A stretch of 64,000 nt of DNA from Coleofasciculus sp. LEGE 07092 (GTDB taxonomy: Bacteria; Cyanobacteriota; Cyanobacteriia; Cyanobacteriales; Coleofasciculaceae): NCBI RefSeq assembly GCF_015207375.1, contig NZ_JADEWY010000001.1:114492-178491 (forward strand). Reading direction: 5' to 3'. The translations under genes were made by a program, and so were the position numbers. The notes beneath the pieces were generated by a model that did not search any database, was not told where the DNA came from, and saw only the letters and a list, made by a program, of their open reading frames with translations. Each line of letters starts with the position of its first letter. Positions within the stretch are counted from its first letter, which is position 1. Shown here in pieces: positions 44,412 to 53,559 of this stretch.

Positions 44412-46805
44412 CTACAGAATACGTTGCTGATAGTTCTCAATCTCTGCAATCGGCAATAGTAAAGTGTCTTCTATCTCCTGCCGTACCTCACGGGACACAT
44501 AGCAATCGCTATTCAGGCATTCTACCAGAAGTTTATTGGCATCATAATACTGCTTCAAGACTTTCTTTTGTTCAATGCTGAACTGCCAATCATGACCAAT
44601 ATTGCGATGCTCAATCATCATTGCTCTTAATTGGTTCGTCCAAACTTGACCGTTAGTATCCCACCATTGTTTCAAGTGTTCTTCATCGCCATCTGGAGAG
44701 GGAAGTTGCTCACTCAGTTGTAGTAGGACTTGCTTAAGAGCAGGATCGAGAGCAAAGGCAAGTTCAAAAACACGGAGAAAGTTATTATAGATTTGGTAAA
44801 TGTTGTAAAGTCGGTTCTTTTCTCCTAAAACCACTTCAAAATCAGACCAATAAAAGCAATACAGAAAAGCTTTAGCAAAGGTTTGATAAAGTTTAAGTTC
44901 AAGCGTTAAGGCAAAAGCATAATTGTTAGACAGAGCTGTACAAAGCTTAACATCAATCAAAAAAATTATTTCAAGCTTGTCATTTAAAACTCTGGTATCG
45001 TCAATAGTACGTTCTGTGAGTCCAAAATTATTATAGTTGCCATCAAACACAAGGTAAAATAGATAGAAAGCTCGAATAGCTGCTACCTCGTAAGCTGCTT
45101 CTACTGCACGAGATTTTTCACTCGCCCACATGAGAAACTGCTGCAAATTCTCATCCTGAGCTAAAATCGCATCAACTTTATCTTTCATTAACAAAAATAA
45201 ACCGTCGGCGCTTGGAGACATTCCAATGGTGAGCAATAAGACTTCCCGCCAGCGCTTCTCATTGAGGTGATTGACTAGATTTTGTAAAAGTTCCTTTTTT
45301 GATTGTTTAACAACAACAATTTCTCTAGCCGTAAAGTACTCATGGAATGTAAGATGGGAAAATGAGTAAATCCCTTTTGCCCGTTCCACTAAAAGCCCGT
45401 GTTGAGCTTCAATTGATCGCAAAACTACCTCACTGTCTAGTTGCAAGGCTTCCTCATCAGTGGTGGCACCCGGTAAATTGCGGATATAGTGAGTCACATA
45501 CTGTTCGGCTACCTTTTGCTTGAGAAAATAGTCACCCTGCTCAAACGTTGTCAGAGCAATTTTACTTAGTAAATCTTCCTTGCGTTGAGAAGAGAGCTTC
45601 TTATAAGCATGATCACGATGAATTCCGCGCTTGGCATCCCACTTTTTCAGGAGAGCATCTAGCCCTTCTTTGTACAATTCGGAACGATTGGCAGGAAAAT
45701 CTCCTGTTTCTTCAAATGCCAAACATAAAAGCGTCAACAGGAGCGGATTAGTCGCGAGTTCTCTGATTGGTTTGTTCTCTTCGATGCGTTGAAGAAATGT
45801 CTTTGATTTTACCGCCTTCCCGTGAAACCAATTAGTAGCAAAGTTTTGAATTTGCTCCTTATTAAAATCCGCAATTTCTACCTCTGTAAATTTCTCAAAG
45901 GTATACTCCCGTGCTGCAATGCGGCAAGTGATTACAAAATGATTGTCTCGGAAATAGTCAGAGAAATCTCGAATCTCTTTTAAAACGCGCTGACTGTCCT
46001 CTTCTCTAACCTCATCCAGCCCATCTAGCAATACAAATGCTCTACCCTGTTTTAGCAATGTATCGGGTAGAGTCATGGCATATCGTCCCCCGACAGTCCC
46101 AGTAATATAGTCTAGTAACGTGGGTTTATTTTCCGCTTCAGCAAAATCTTTGAGGGTGATAAAAATTGGTATGAGATGAGTCTGAAATTCACCCCCAATG
46201 CACTGAATCGCGAGATACTTTAAGAAGGTAGTTTTTCCTGCCCCAGGCTTGCCTAAGATCATCAGTTTGGGATATTTTTTGACCACCGTCAGTCCTGGTA
46301 TTCGTTCCTCAGCAATCCTGCTCAGTCCAAAACGCTCAAAATTTTCGCCTGTGTACTCTTGCAGTAACTCCGCAATCTCTTTACGTCTGCGTCCGGTGAT
46401 TTTCTCCAGAATATTGACATGGGTGTAGATCTCCTTCAACCCAATGGGCTGCGACATATCTAGCACCCGCATTGTGCCGCAGCGTTCTTGAATATCAGGC
46501 TTTATCTTTTCGCGTACCTCTTGCACGAAGACATCAACATCCAGATTATCGTCCTGATTTTGTTGATGGGGTTCAGGTTCACTGAGGGGTTGAACAATGA
46601 CTTTTTCCCACTCCAAGTCTAGTCTGTGACAAATTTCGGCAAAGAGATTGCGATCAACTGGTTTACCTGTAAAAAATTTTCCAACTGGCTGGCGAGAGAT
46701 TCCTAAATCTGCGGCTAATGCCCTCTGAGTCAAGGAATAGCGGATTAACGCTCTCTGGGCTTTTTTTATCCCGTCTTGAGAAGCTTGAAGCGATCGCTTT
46801 ATCAT
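44412..46805 (-). CDS. NACHT-domain STAND ATPase with N-terminal helix-turn-helix (bacterial NLR-like)
   Basis: 797 residues. The N-terminal ~60 residues (ALIRYSLTQRALAADLGISR, then FFTGKPVDRNLFAEI) look like an XRE-type helix-turn-helix. The NACHT domain follows: LMILGKPGAGKTTFLKYLAI (Walker A near 190), AFVLLDGLDEVREED (Walker B near 270) and FVITCRIAAREY (sensor 1). Helical domains and FSHLTFHEYFTARE are typical of NACHT winged-helix/superhelical parts. The C-terminus (LVECLNSDCYVSREVRQEIE) resembles the conserved NACHT C-terminal region of cyanobacterial proteins. Some bacterial NACHT proteins protect against phage; whether this one does is inference. It is transcribed alone from 46805. 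Confidence 0.85.
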   Translation of the reverse strand: MIKRSLQASQDGIKKAQRALIRYSLTQRALAADLGISRQPVGKFFTGKPVDRNLFAEICHRLDLEWEKVIVQPLSEPEPHQQNQDDNLDVDVFVQEVREKIKPDIQERCGTMRVLDMSQPIGLKEIYTHVNILEKITGRRRKEIAELLQEYTGENFERFGLSRIAEERIPGLTVVKKYPKLMILGKPGAGKTTFLKYLAIQCIGGEFQTHLIPIFITLKDFAEAENKPTLLDYITGTVGGRYAMTLPDTLLKQGRAFVLLDGLDEVREEDSQRVLKEIRDFSDYFRDNHFVITCRIAAREYTFEKFTEVEIADFNKEQIQNFATNWFHGKAVKSKTFLQRIEENKPIRELATNPLLLTLLCLAFEETGDFPANRSELYKEGLDALLKKWDAKRGIHRDHAYKKLSSQRKEDLLSKIALTTFEQGDYFLKQKVAEQYVTHYIRNLPGATTDEEALQLDSEVVLRSIEAQHGLLVERAKGIYSFSHLTFHEYFTAREIVVVKQSKKELLQNLVNHLNEKRWREVLLLTIGMSPSADGLFLLMKDKVDAILAQDENLQQFLMWASEKSRAVEAAYEVAAIRAFYLFYLVFDGNYNNFGLTERTIDDTRVLNDKLEIIFLIDVKLCTALSNNYAFALTLELKLYQTFAKAFLYCFYWSDFEVVLGEKNRLYNIYQIYNNFLRVFELAFALDPALKQVLLQLSEQLPSPDGDEEHLKQWWDTNGQVWTNQLRAMMIEHRNIGHDWQFSIEQKKVLKQYYDANKLLVECLNSDCYVSREVRQEIEDTLLLPIAEIENYQQRIL

Positions 46806-46919
46806 AACTCAACGAAAAAACTTTCACCCATTTTACTCGCACAAATTAGGTGAGAGTTTTCAACGTCATCAACTCATATACATTTGTCACGTCCCTACAC
46901 AAACGAAATGTGATGGATT

Positions 46920-47120
46920 TTATTGATTCTTCTCACCCAAAACGTGCCACAAGCCTGCTTCCGTTGGCACTGTCACCTCTGTCTTAGATCCACCCAAACC
47001 GTAAACGAGGGGAACCAATCCCAAGCCCAAAGATGCTAACGCCACAAGCAGAATCAAAATCATTTGATTAGGCTGAATCGAGTCTTTTATGACTATCTTG
47101 ACTTGTTCTTGCGTATTCAT
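46920..47120 (-). CDS. Small single-span membrane protein of unknown function
   Basis: 66 residues from ATG 47120 (MNTQEQVKIVIKDS). One hydrophobic helix (MILILLVALASLGLGLVPLVYGL) is flanked by a short acidic N-terminus and a hydrophilic C-terminus ending LWHVLGEKNQ. A TTG at 47126 is an alternative start. No domain is recognised. It lies 114 bp upstream of the NACHT gene on the same strand and could belong to the same transcript. Confidence 0.55.
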   Translation of the reverse strand: MNTQEQVKIVIKDSIQPNQMILILLVALASLGLGLVPLVYGLGGSKTEVTVPTEAGLWHVLGEKNQ

Positions 47121-47529
47121 ATCCAAAACTCCCCGCTTAACTACCAGCGATCGCCTCCTTATTTTCTAGTTTATCGAATATTTTGTATTTATTTTTACAG
47201 AATTTATTTACTGTTATACTACTTAATCAAAGTTTAATCGGCGGCAACCCGATAAAATTAAAATAAAAACCGTGGAAGCTCTGGGAGTTCCACGGCGCTT
47301 TGCATGAGGAGTCTTAGACTTTAGTTAGATTGTAGAGCCAACCTCCTATAGACGAGATACTCGTAACCGTTTTGGTAACGAGATTGCTGTACTATCGCGT
47401 TTCCCTATCGGGTGAGCTGGGGAGCTAGGGAGATGGGGAGCTAGGGAGCTGGGGAGCTAGGGAGCTGGGGAGCTGTTGTGTTGGAAAATTCGGGTTTTCT
47501 ATCCCCTTGTCTCCTTGTCCCCTTGTCCC
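47121..47529. other. Intergenic region with short tandem repeats
   Basis: About 400 bp. The left half is AT-rich and may carry the promoter of the small membrane protein. Near 47270-47300 there is a ccgtggaagctctgggagttccacgg fold-back (CCGTGGAA / TTCCACGG arms). The right half carries a run of gggagctagg/gggagctggg units. Confidence 0.5.
47414..47475. repeat. Short tandem repeats (gagct/ggg units)
   Basis: About six degenerate 10-bp units of gagctggg/gagctaggg type in direct orientation, between the PP2C gene and the small membrane protein. The same kind of filler is seen before 57613 and in the SelD linker. Confidence 0.85.
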
Positions 47530-49515
47530 TCACTCCTCCGGCGTTGATTCTGGTGCAGATGGGGGAATCTCTTGCTGTTGAGAGGGCAAAAAGCGATCGC
47601 GCATCTGCTCGAATCCTTTTGGATTCAGTAGCCACTGAGCCATTAGTACCGCACCCCCAGCAGACAGTAGTACCACAAAGACTCCCAAAATCCCCACAAT
47701 AAACTTGAACCAATCTGCTCTAGACGTTGCCTCGACGGTTTCAGTTGGTTCGGGTGTTTCTAATTCCTCAGACTCCAATCCCTGAGCTGCCTGAGCAAAT
47801 TCTGTTTCCAAATTGATAGTATAACCATCACTCTCCAGGGGAATGCTGCCAAAATGCAATACCACTGGATACTGAGGAGAAACACCGCAGTAGGTAAGAA
47901 CAACAGAAGAATTATCGTGACCGTTCCGTTGATTTGCCTGCTCAACTAACCACTTCGCCGCCGCTTCTACAGAGAGCTTGCCGCTAAAGACATCCCGCGC
48001 AAAATTGGCATAAACTTGCTCGATCCAATTGTTATCACTTACCCCATCTGAACACAACAACAGCAAACCATCTTCATCCAAAATAAATCGCTGTACATTC
48101 GGATGCAGTAACTCAGCATCTTTTGTTCCCACCGCTTGGGTGAGTGCGCCAGCATCGGGACGTTGTAGCGCCTGTCGGTACAAACTTCGCCCCATCTTGA
48201 CTTCGCGGGTTGCCACATCATCATCCACGGTTAGTTGCTGACAGTAGTGGGGTGTGATCCAATAGGCACGGCTATCTCCCACACTCGCAATATAAAGTTC
48301 GTGAGTATTCCCCTCGCCGTTAGAGTGCTTAAACACCTGTGGCAATTGCAGCGCCACGGTTAGCGTCGTTCCCATCCGCCGTCGGGAGGCTCGTTCTTGT
48401 TGGTCGTTGCAAGAGGCAATTAAATTATTGACCACCCGGACAATTGCCGCTAGCTGCTGGGCTACCAAATCCGGCGTCATGATTTCCGGGTCTTCCAGCA
48501 ACTCTGCTAGTAACGCCCGCACCTGGATTTTGATTGACTGCACTGCCATGTGACTAGCAACTTCGCCGCCCTCATGTCCGCCAATACCATCACAGATAAT
48601 TGATAGGTGAGGAATCAGGGGATCGTGGCATGGGTCAGAGTCTTTAGGCAAGTCGGTCATTAGGGGATAGTAACTATCCTCATTGTGATTTTGGTACAGA
48701 CCGACATCGGTGACACTAGCGACCTGCAACCGCAGGGGTTGTCGAGACGCTTCTTCTACTAATAGCAGGTTGAGTTGAGCTGCGATCGCTTTTAAGGAAG
48801 GATTTTCAGTTTGTAACTGCTGGGCAATGTCTTGTAATGCCGATGCCACAGACGCCGATGCCCTACGACACAAGGGTTCCCACCATTTTCCTAGCTGCTG
48901 GAGGCTGGCTTTTGCTGGGGATTGGGCGAGTGCGGTACTTACTCCTGAAGATGTCTCCACTGCTGATGACAAACTCACCCCACCCTCCCCAGGTAATTCA
49001 GTTAATTCTGGGTTGGCAATCCCATCGATGTATAGTTCCTGCAATCGCACCCGCCATCCTTCAACCCGCAGGTTATCAGGATTTAATAAAGTTGAACTGA
49101 CTCCTAATTCTGCTAAAGGCGTCCACAATTCCAGCATCTGCCACAGCCAATAAACTTGACGTACTGGTGACGCTTTCGACCACATCTGATCGATAGTGGG
49201 ATAAAGCTGACCACTGTGATCAATCGGGGCATTCTCTAACAAAATAACCGACCCATCCCGCCCCAATTCCTCTAACTGACACACCCCATATATCTCCGGA
49301 ATGTGGAGGCGGTGAGGATACAAGCGCAGATAAGGGAGAATAGTGCTATTGAAGTGTTCCGGTACTTGCGGTGGCACTTCCGGGTGCAAATCATGCCAAA
49401 TTTGCGGAGCCACCACCTGATATCGGTTTGCGACAACTTGACCCACGGGTATCGATGGGGCAGTTGACCCAACTGCCCAAAGATAGCGATTTATTAGCGG
49501 CTTATCACTGCTCAT
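47530..49515 (-). CDS. PP2C serine/threonine phosphatase with N-terminal kinase-like domain and membrane anchor
   Basis: 661 residues. The N-terminal ~250 residues (VANRYQVVAPQIWHDL, VILLENAPIDHSG) have protein-kinase-like strands but no HRD or DFG; LLNPDNLRVEG is the closest, so a pseudokinase is likely. The PP2C domain follows: DVGLYQNHNEDSYY, ICDGIGGHEGGEVAS, LLLLCSDGVSDNNW and NGHDNSSVVL hold the four aspartate metal sites. A single membrane helix (FIVGILGVFVVLLSAGGAVLMAQWLL) lies near residue 620. It should dephosphorylate Ser/Thr proteins at the membrane. The fusion resembles cyanobacterial PP2C proteins; target unknown. Confidence 0.88.
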   Translation of the reverse strand: MSSDKPLINRYLWAVGSTAPSIPVGQVVANRYQVVAPQIWHDLHPEVPPQVPEHFNSTILPYLRLYPHRLHIPEIYGVCQLEELGRDGSVILLENAPIDHSGQLYPTIDQMWSKASPVRQVYWLWQMLELWTPLAELGVSSTLLNPDNLRVEGWRVRLQELYIDGIANPELTELPGEGGVSLSSAVETSSGVSTALAQSPAKASLQQLGKWWEPLCRRASASVASALQDIAQQLQTENPSLKAIAAQLNLLLVEEASRQPLRLQVASVTDVGLYQNHNEDSYYPLMTDLPKDSDPCHDPLIPHLSIICDGIGGHEGGEVASHMAVQSIKIQVRALLAELLEDPEIMTPDLVAQQLAAIVRVVNNLIASCNDQQERASRRRMGTTLTVALQLPQVFKHSNGEGNTHELYIASVGDSRAYWITPHYCQQLTVDDDVATREVKMGRSLYRQALQRPDAGALTQAVGTKDAELLHPNVQRFILDEDGLLLLCSDGVSDNNWIEQVYANFARDVFSGKLSVEAAAKWLVEQANQRNGHDNSSVVLTYCGVSPQYPVVLHFGSIPLESDGYTINLETEFAQAAQGLESEELETPEPTETVEATSRADWFKFIVGILGVFVVLLSAGGAVLMAQWLLNPKGFEQMRDRFLPSQQQEIPPSAPESTPEE

Positions 49516-49859
49516 ACTACTAAAAACGGCTTACTAATAACCATAATGAAGTCAAATCTTCAGCGCATAGGATAAATTAGAGTTAGACTCTGCAAGTTGT
49601 TTTAACCTGCTCCCTCAAAAAATACTGACGCGCTTGCAGAAACTAAAAGGATAAATAAAAACACGGCTTCCTGTCTAGGACTAGTCATTAAACCTCAGAG
49701 ACGGGTCAATGGGTACAGAGGGCGGCGGGCGATCGCATAAGTCCCAGTTTTGGCAATGGCTGTTTGATCAATCGACACTCCCTGACCGCTCAAGACGCTG
49801 AACATAACAGACACTCGTTGAATCCACTTCTATAAACACACTCTATAGCGGATTTAGAT
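49516..49859. other. Intergenic region between PP2C and nfeD genes
   Basis: About 340 bp between divergent genes; both promoters must lie here. It includes a gcgatcgc-type octamer near 49729, and short in-frame stretches that do not persist. I see no terminator, RNA gene or repeat. Confidence 0.4.
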
Positions 49860-50291
49860 ATGTCGCTCAGTCCTTCTATACTCTGGCTTCTGGCAGGGTC
49901 GATTCTTTGTTTAATGGAGCTATTCCTACCAACGGCTTTTGTCGAGTTCACAATGGGAATCAGCGCGTTGGTGGTGGCGCTGGTGGCGTTGATTGTACCC
50001 CAGTTTTCCCTACAAGTGGCGCTGTGGTTGCTGTTTTCCACCATCTTACTCGTTGTATCCCGTCGGGTTCTACCCCCAGCCAGAGTATCTAAAACTCTAG
50101 ATGCCATGGAAGGTCGAACCTTGACAGAAATTTCGGCAGAGCAAACCGGACGGGTTCTTTATGAGGGAAATTCCTGGCAAGCTCGCTGTGAGGATGGTCA
50201 AAACGCGATCGCACCAAACCAAAAGGTCTACGTGGTTCGACGGCAAGGCAACACTCTCGTTGTTGTCTCCCAAGACCTGTTGCAGTTCTAG
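49860..50291 (+). CDS. nfeD: NfeD-family membrane protein
   Basis: 143 residues. Two or three hydrophobic helices ([47 protein letters not shown]) are followed by a soluble OB-fold-like C-terminus ([17 protein letters not shown] and [15 protein letters not shown]). NfeD proteins pair with SPFH/stomatin proteins, and the paraslipin gene follows at 50350. It lacks the N-terminal ClpP-like protease domain of long NfeD. The product is probably a partner of the paraslipin in membrane-domain organisation (inference). Confidence 0.85.
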   Translation: MSLSPSILWLLAGSILCLMELFLPTAFVEFTMGISALVVALVALIVPQFSLQVALWLLFSTILLVVSRRVLPPARVSKTLDAMEGRTLTEISAEQTGRVLYEGNSWQARCEDGQNAIAPNQKVYVVRRQGNTLVVVSQDLLQF

Positions 50292-50349
50292 TTGTGCAGT
50301 TTTCACTTTTCTAGACAGTGTGACAAGATTTAAGTTTAGGAGGCTTGAG

Positions 50350-51348
50350 ATGGAACAGTTTTTTTTACTCGTATTTTTGGTGCTGGGTGGTTCTACCGTT
50401 GCTGGTTCGGTAAAAATTATCAATCAAGGCAATGAAGCTTTGGTTGAACAATTGGGGAAATATACTGGCAAGAAACTTGAACCAGGTCTTCGATTTGTCA
50501 TTCCCATCGTAGAGCAAGTGGTTTTCAAGGGAACTATTCGGGAAAAAGTTCTTGACATTCCACCTCAGCCATGCGTTACTCGCGATAATGTTTCTATCAG
50601 CGCTGACGCGGTGGTGTATTGGCGCATCATGGATATGGAGAAAGCCTACTACAAGGTAGAAAATCTCCAGGCGGCGATGGTTAATTTGGTACTCACTCAA
50701 ATTCGTGCGGAAATGGGCAAACTGGAACTGGATCAAACCTTTACGGCTCGGTCTGAAATTAATGAAATTTTGCTGCGAGAATTGGATATTTCGACTGACC
50801 CTTGGGGTGTGAAAGTGACGCGGGTAGAATTACGAGATATCGTTCCTTCCAAAGCCGTGCAAGATTCGATGGAGTTGCAGATGTCGGCAGAACGCCGCAA
50901 GCGGGCAGCCATTCTGACTTCAGAAGGGGAACGAGAATCGGCAGTCAATAGCGCTAGAGGGAAAGCTGAAGCACAAGTCCTTGATGCCGAAGCCCGTCAA
51001 AAGGCAGCGATTTTAGATGCTGAGGCGCAACAAAAAGCGATCGTTCTTAAAGCCCAGGCAGTACGCCAAGAACAAGTTCTTAAGGCGCAAGCCACCTCTG
51101 AGGCACTGCAAATTGTTGCTAAGACTCTTAAAAACGATCCCAATGCTCGTGAAGCACTCCAGTTTTTACTTGCCCAACATTATTTAGAAATGGGCAAAGA
51201 AATTGGTACTAGCGATAGCAGCAAGGTGATGTTCATGGACCCTCGCGCAATTCCGGCAACTATTGAGGGAATTCGCTCGATTGTCGGTGATGGTGATAAG
51301 CTCGATTCTGAGACACTCCGTATTGATCCGAATAAACTGCATCGTTGA
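50350..51348 (+). CDS. SPFH/paraslipin (stomatin-like) protein
   Basis: 332 residues from ATG 50350 ([16 protein letters not shown]), preceded by taggaggcttgag with a strong Shine-Dalgarno. A longer frame runs upstream through nfeD sequence and is not needed. The N-terminal membrane segment is followed by [62 protein letters not shown] and a long coiled coil with Ala/Glu-rich [10 protein letters not shown] and [14 protein letters not shown]. It forms multimeric scaffolds in the membrane; the closest characterised cyanobacterial homologue is slr1128 as I recall. It is 58 bp after nfeD, in the same operon. Confidence 0.9.
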   Translation: MEQFFLLVFLVLGGSTVAGSVKIINQGNEALVEQLGKYTGKKLEPGLRFVIPIVEQVVFKGTIREKVLDIPPQPCVTRDNVSISADAVVYWRIMDMEKAYYKVENLQAAMVNLVLTQIRAEMGKLELDQTFTARSEINEILLRELDISTDPWGVKVTRVELRDIVPSKAVQDSMELQMSAERRKRAAILTSEGERESAVNSARGKAEAQVLDAEARQKAAILDAEAQQKAIVLKAQAVRQEQVLKAQATSEALQIVAKTLKNDPNAREALQFLLAQHYLEMGKEIGTSDSSKVMFMDPRAIPATIEGIRSIVGDGDKLDSETLRIDPNKLHR

Positions 51349-51406
51349 GTAGAGACGCTGTATACAACGTCTCTACAGAATTTCAACAACAAAAGGAACA
51401 ATTCCT

Positions 51407-52501
51407 TTAATCGTTGCCCTTCCTTGATGGCTGAGAAAACAACTGCTGCATGGCTTGCGTGTAAGGCAGCACTAACTTCATTTGTTCGGGTTTCACGCGA
51501 GCCTTAATTTCACTGACTAATAACGGTAGCAGTTGTTCAACCAGTTCCCACGTCACGTTAACTGCTGGAAAAACGATTCGGCATAGAGGCAGGAGTTCTT
51601 TTTCTACTGCTGTCATATTTCCTTCTAAAACGCACAGCCACAGATAGCCCTGGAACATTTCTATATCTCGAATGCTAGAAGCTTTCACTTCTGGATTGTC
51701 CAGTTTTCCGCGCAAGCTGCGATGATTGGGGTTCAATTGCACGGCTTGGTGGTGGACTGTTTTGGCAATCTCGGTTGAGATAGGTAGCAGTTGCTCAACA
51801 ATGGTGAGAGCTGGTGAATTGAGATCGTACTTAGCGGCGGCGGCGCAGACTCGCTGCCAGGGAATACAGACTTGTTCTTCAAGAAACTTGAAGTAGGGAT
51901 TGAGCAACAGTTGTTCAGAGACAGTTAATCGATTGGTTAACAGCCGGCTGCTGAAGTGGAACTGCGTAGACATAAAGCCAATAGCACGGGAATCCTTGGC
52001 TGATAAGTATTGGGATCTGAGTTCTTTATAGCTTCCATCAACTGCTTTTGTGAGCTGTTTTAGTGCGGATAACTCTAGTCCTGGTATCGTCCACCACCAT
52101 TTGGTATAGGTGGAGAAATTAGCAGTTCCCATAGTGGGCATTTTTGCAAACCAGTCAGGTGAAGGAGATTGCTGCTGGTAAACGTCTAGTGCTTTGCGAT
52201 AAACTTGTCCAGCTAATTCAGCGATGCGCTGACTTTCCCACAAGTTCATGATATTGGGAATGTAAGAAAAAAGAGCATTTGTTTGTATCCCAGCACATTT
52301 GCAGTGGATTTCTAGCAAACGCTCTAGCTTAAAAATAGTCTTCGTTCGCCCTTCTAGAGAGACTGTTTCAACTAACTCATTCCAGACAAAATTACTGTTT
52401 TGAAACAAAAGAGTTGATACGTCGGGCGTGTAGCGCTTAGACCACAGCTTGACTAGACGTTCGACCGGTGTTTTGTTGATCGTTTCTGTGGCGAACAGCA
52501 T
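51407..52501 (-). CDS. Conserved protein of unknown function
   Basis: 364 residues from ATG 52501 (MLFATETINKTPVERL); a longer frame to 52576 begins with hydrophobic low-quality sequence. The protein is mostly helical with several Trp-rich stretches (YTKWWWTIPGLELSAL), a repeated LLPL motif and no membrane segment. I do not recognise a domain. It is convergent with the paraslipin gene (58 bp between stops). The helices resemble tetratricopeptide-like arrays but no repeat unit could be fixed by eye. Confidence 0.6.
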   Translation of the reverse strand: MLFATETINKTPVERLVKLWSKRYTPDVSTLLFQNSNFVWNELVETVSLEGRTKTIFKLERLLEIHCKCAGIQTNALFSYIPNIMNLWESQRIAELAGQVYRKALDVYQQQSPSPDWFAKMPTMGTANFSTYTKWWWTIPGLELSALKQLTKAVDGSYKELRSQYLSAKDSRAIGFMSTQFHFSSRLLTNRLTVSEQLLLNPYFKFLEEQVCIPWQRVCAAAAKYDLNSPALTIVEQLLPISTEIAKTVHHQAVQLNPNHRSLRGKLDNPEVKASSIRDIEMFQGYLWLCVLEGNMTAVEKELLPLCRIVFPAVNVTWELVEQLLPLLVSEIKARVKPEQMKLVLPYTQAMQQLFSQPSRKGND

Positions 52502-52576
52502 GAGTTTTTCGATTGTATGGATGTTGATGAATGGAACTAGTAAGAAAATGCAGTTGGAGTGGTCGCAGCAACCCAA

Positions 52577-52798
52577 TTGGCTATTGATTTAGAAAGCATT
52601 CTCAAAGCTACCCAGTTCCTTAACCGTATTTAGAAACGATTAAAGCGGATCAATAAAATTTGATGGTAGACAAACTAAGCAGAGAATTTTTAACAAAATC
52701 TCTCATTCCCGGCTTTCTTAAATATAAATTTAATTTAGTAAAGTTGAATAAAGTTTAATTAAAGATTTCTAAGGAATTATCCTAATTAATTTCTACAA
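52577..52798. other. AT-rich intergenic DNA before a palindromic element
   Basis: About 220 bp, AT-rich after 52680, with no coding frame, RNA gene or repeat that I can identify. Together with the element at 52799 it forms the gap between two convergently or co-oriented genes (minus strand on both sides). Confidence 0.4.
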
Positions 52799-52885
52799 GA
52801 CTTACGCACAGACGCTACATCTGGTAGGGACACGATATATCGTGTCCCTACCATTAGCGGTTTACAGGCTTTCTTTGCGTAAGTC
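52799..52885. mobile_element. MITE-like element with terminal inverted repeats and a 30-bp core palindrome
   Basis: Ends GACTTACGCA (52799-52808) and TGCGTAAGTC (52876-52885) are perfect inverted 10-mers. In the middle, 52823-52852 is a 30-bp perfect palindrome with arms GGTAGGGACACGATA and TATCGTGTCCCTACC. The element is 87 bp and carries no gene. The same terminal word (tgcgtaag) occurs in the element at 57613-57790. It fits a non-autonomous transposable element. Confidence 0.75.
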
Positions 52886-52913
52886 CTGTAACTATTTAGA
52901 GTGAAATGGCGTT

Positions 52914-53147
52914 TTAGATTTTTTCTCCCACTGTGTTTTCTCGACTATCAAGTTCTGTGTTAGTGTCAGTACTCTCTAGCATTGGATCGAAAACAATACT
53001 GAATGAAGCATCAGGCATCAGCCGCCGCAGTACCCGCAGGTGTTCTTCTGCATCGCTACGACGACGTAGACGAGCAACCCCAGTTCGTTGCATATCGGGG
53101 AGGTGACGGATAATGCACCAGGGAAACAGTTGCTCTTTGTAACTCAT
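52914..53147 (-). CDS. Small conserved cyanobacterial protein
   Basis: 77 residues, MSYKEQLFPWCIIRHL followed by ARLRRRSDAEEHLRVLRRLMPDASFSIVFDP. The first two thirds are a compact, basic, conserved-looking domain I have seen in other cyanobacteria; the tail is acidic and variable. The ATG is preceded by tagggaggaacct, a strong Shine-Dalgarno. It is divergent to the XRE regulator starting at 53347. A mate under that regulator's control is possible (inference). Confidence 0.65.
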   Translation of the reverse strand: MSYKEQLFPWCIIRHLPDMQRTGVARLRRRSDAEEHLRVLRRLMPDASFSIVFDPMLESTDTNTELDSRENTVGEKI

Positions 53148-53315
53148 AGGTTCCTCCCTATTGCTACAAGTGAAATCAAAGTGGGTGCAGCCGTTGAGAT
53201 TGGCTGCTGTCTTGATATCATGTAATTTGCCTCCAATTTAGTAGGGCATGATTGGCAATCGTCCTTGAGTTTCCTAGGCGCGAGGGCGATTGCTTTTCGA
53301 CTCACCATTATTAAA

Positions 53316-53331
53316 GAATGAGTATTCATTC
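53316..53331. promoter_or_regulatory. Inverted repeat, candidate operator of the XRE regulator
   Basis: GAATGA (53316-53321) and TCATTC (53326-53331) are perfect inverted hexamers with a 4-bp spacer, ending 15 bp before the ATG of the XRE protein. Such short dyads next to XRE genes are often autoregulatory operators. No mapped promoter element supports it here; it overlaps the ribosome site region (caaggagag). Confidence 0.45.
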
Positions 53332-53346
53332 TTCGTCAAGGAGAGA

Positions 53347-53559
53347 ATGGGGCTAGTTAGGCTGCGGATTCGAGAACTTGCTGATGAGAAGGGCTGGACC
53401 CTCCAAGAAGTTGCAGCAAGGTCAGGGGTTCCTTATAGTACAATCACCACCTATGCTCGTTCCTCCGGAATGGCGACAGTTGATGTAACAGCGCTGCAAA
53501 AACTGGCTCGCACTTTTGATTTGATGATTGAAGATTTACTGGAAAGTGTGAAAGAGTAG
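53347..53559 (+). CDS. XRE-family helix-turn-helix regulator
   Basis: 70 residues from ATG 53347 (MGLVRLRIRELADEKGW), with caaggagag as ribosome site. It is a Cro/C1-type helix-turn-helix of near-minimal length: WTLQEVAARSGVPYSTITTYAR, then TALQKLARTFDLMIEDLLE. A longer frame to 53290 would pass through the operator-like repeat. It is a likely repressor of its own gene and perhaps of the divergent small protein at 52914-53147. No toxin or phage gene is adjacent. Confidence 0.8.
   Translation: MGLVRLRIRELADEKGWTLQEVAARSGVPYSTITTYARSSGMATVDVTALQKLARTFDLMIEDLLESVKE

Noticed and set aside
49700..49801. Short frame with Trp-rich peptide upstream of nfeD
   Set aside because: The peptide-like reading is interrupted by a stop and out of frame with the only ATG.
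50161..50349. Long 5' extension of the paraslipin frame
   Set aside because: It overlaps nfeD coding sequence and lacks homology; the strong Shine-Dalgarno before 50350 fixes the start.
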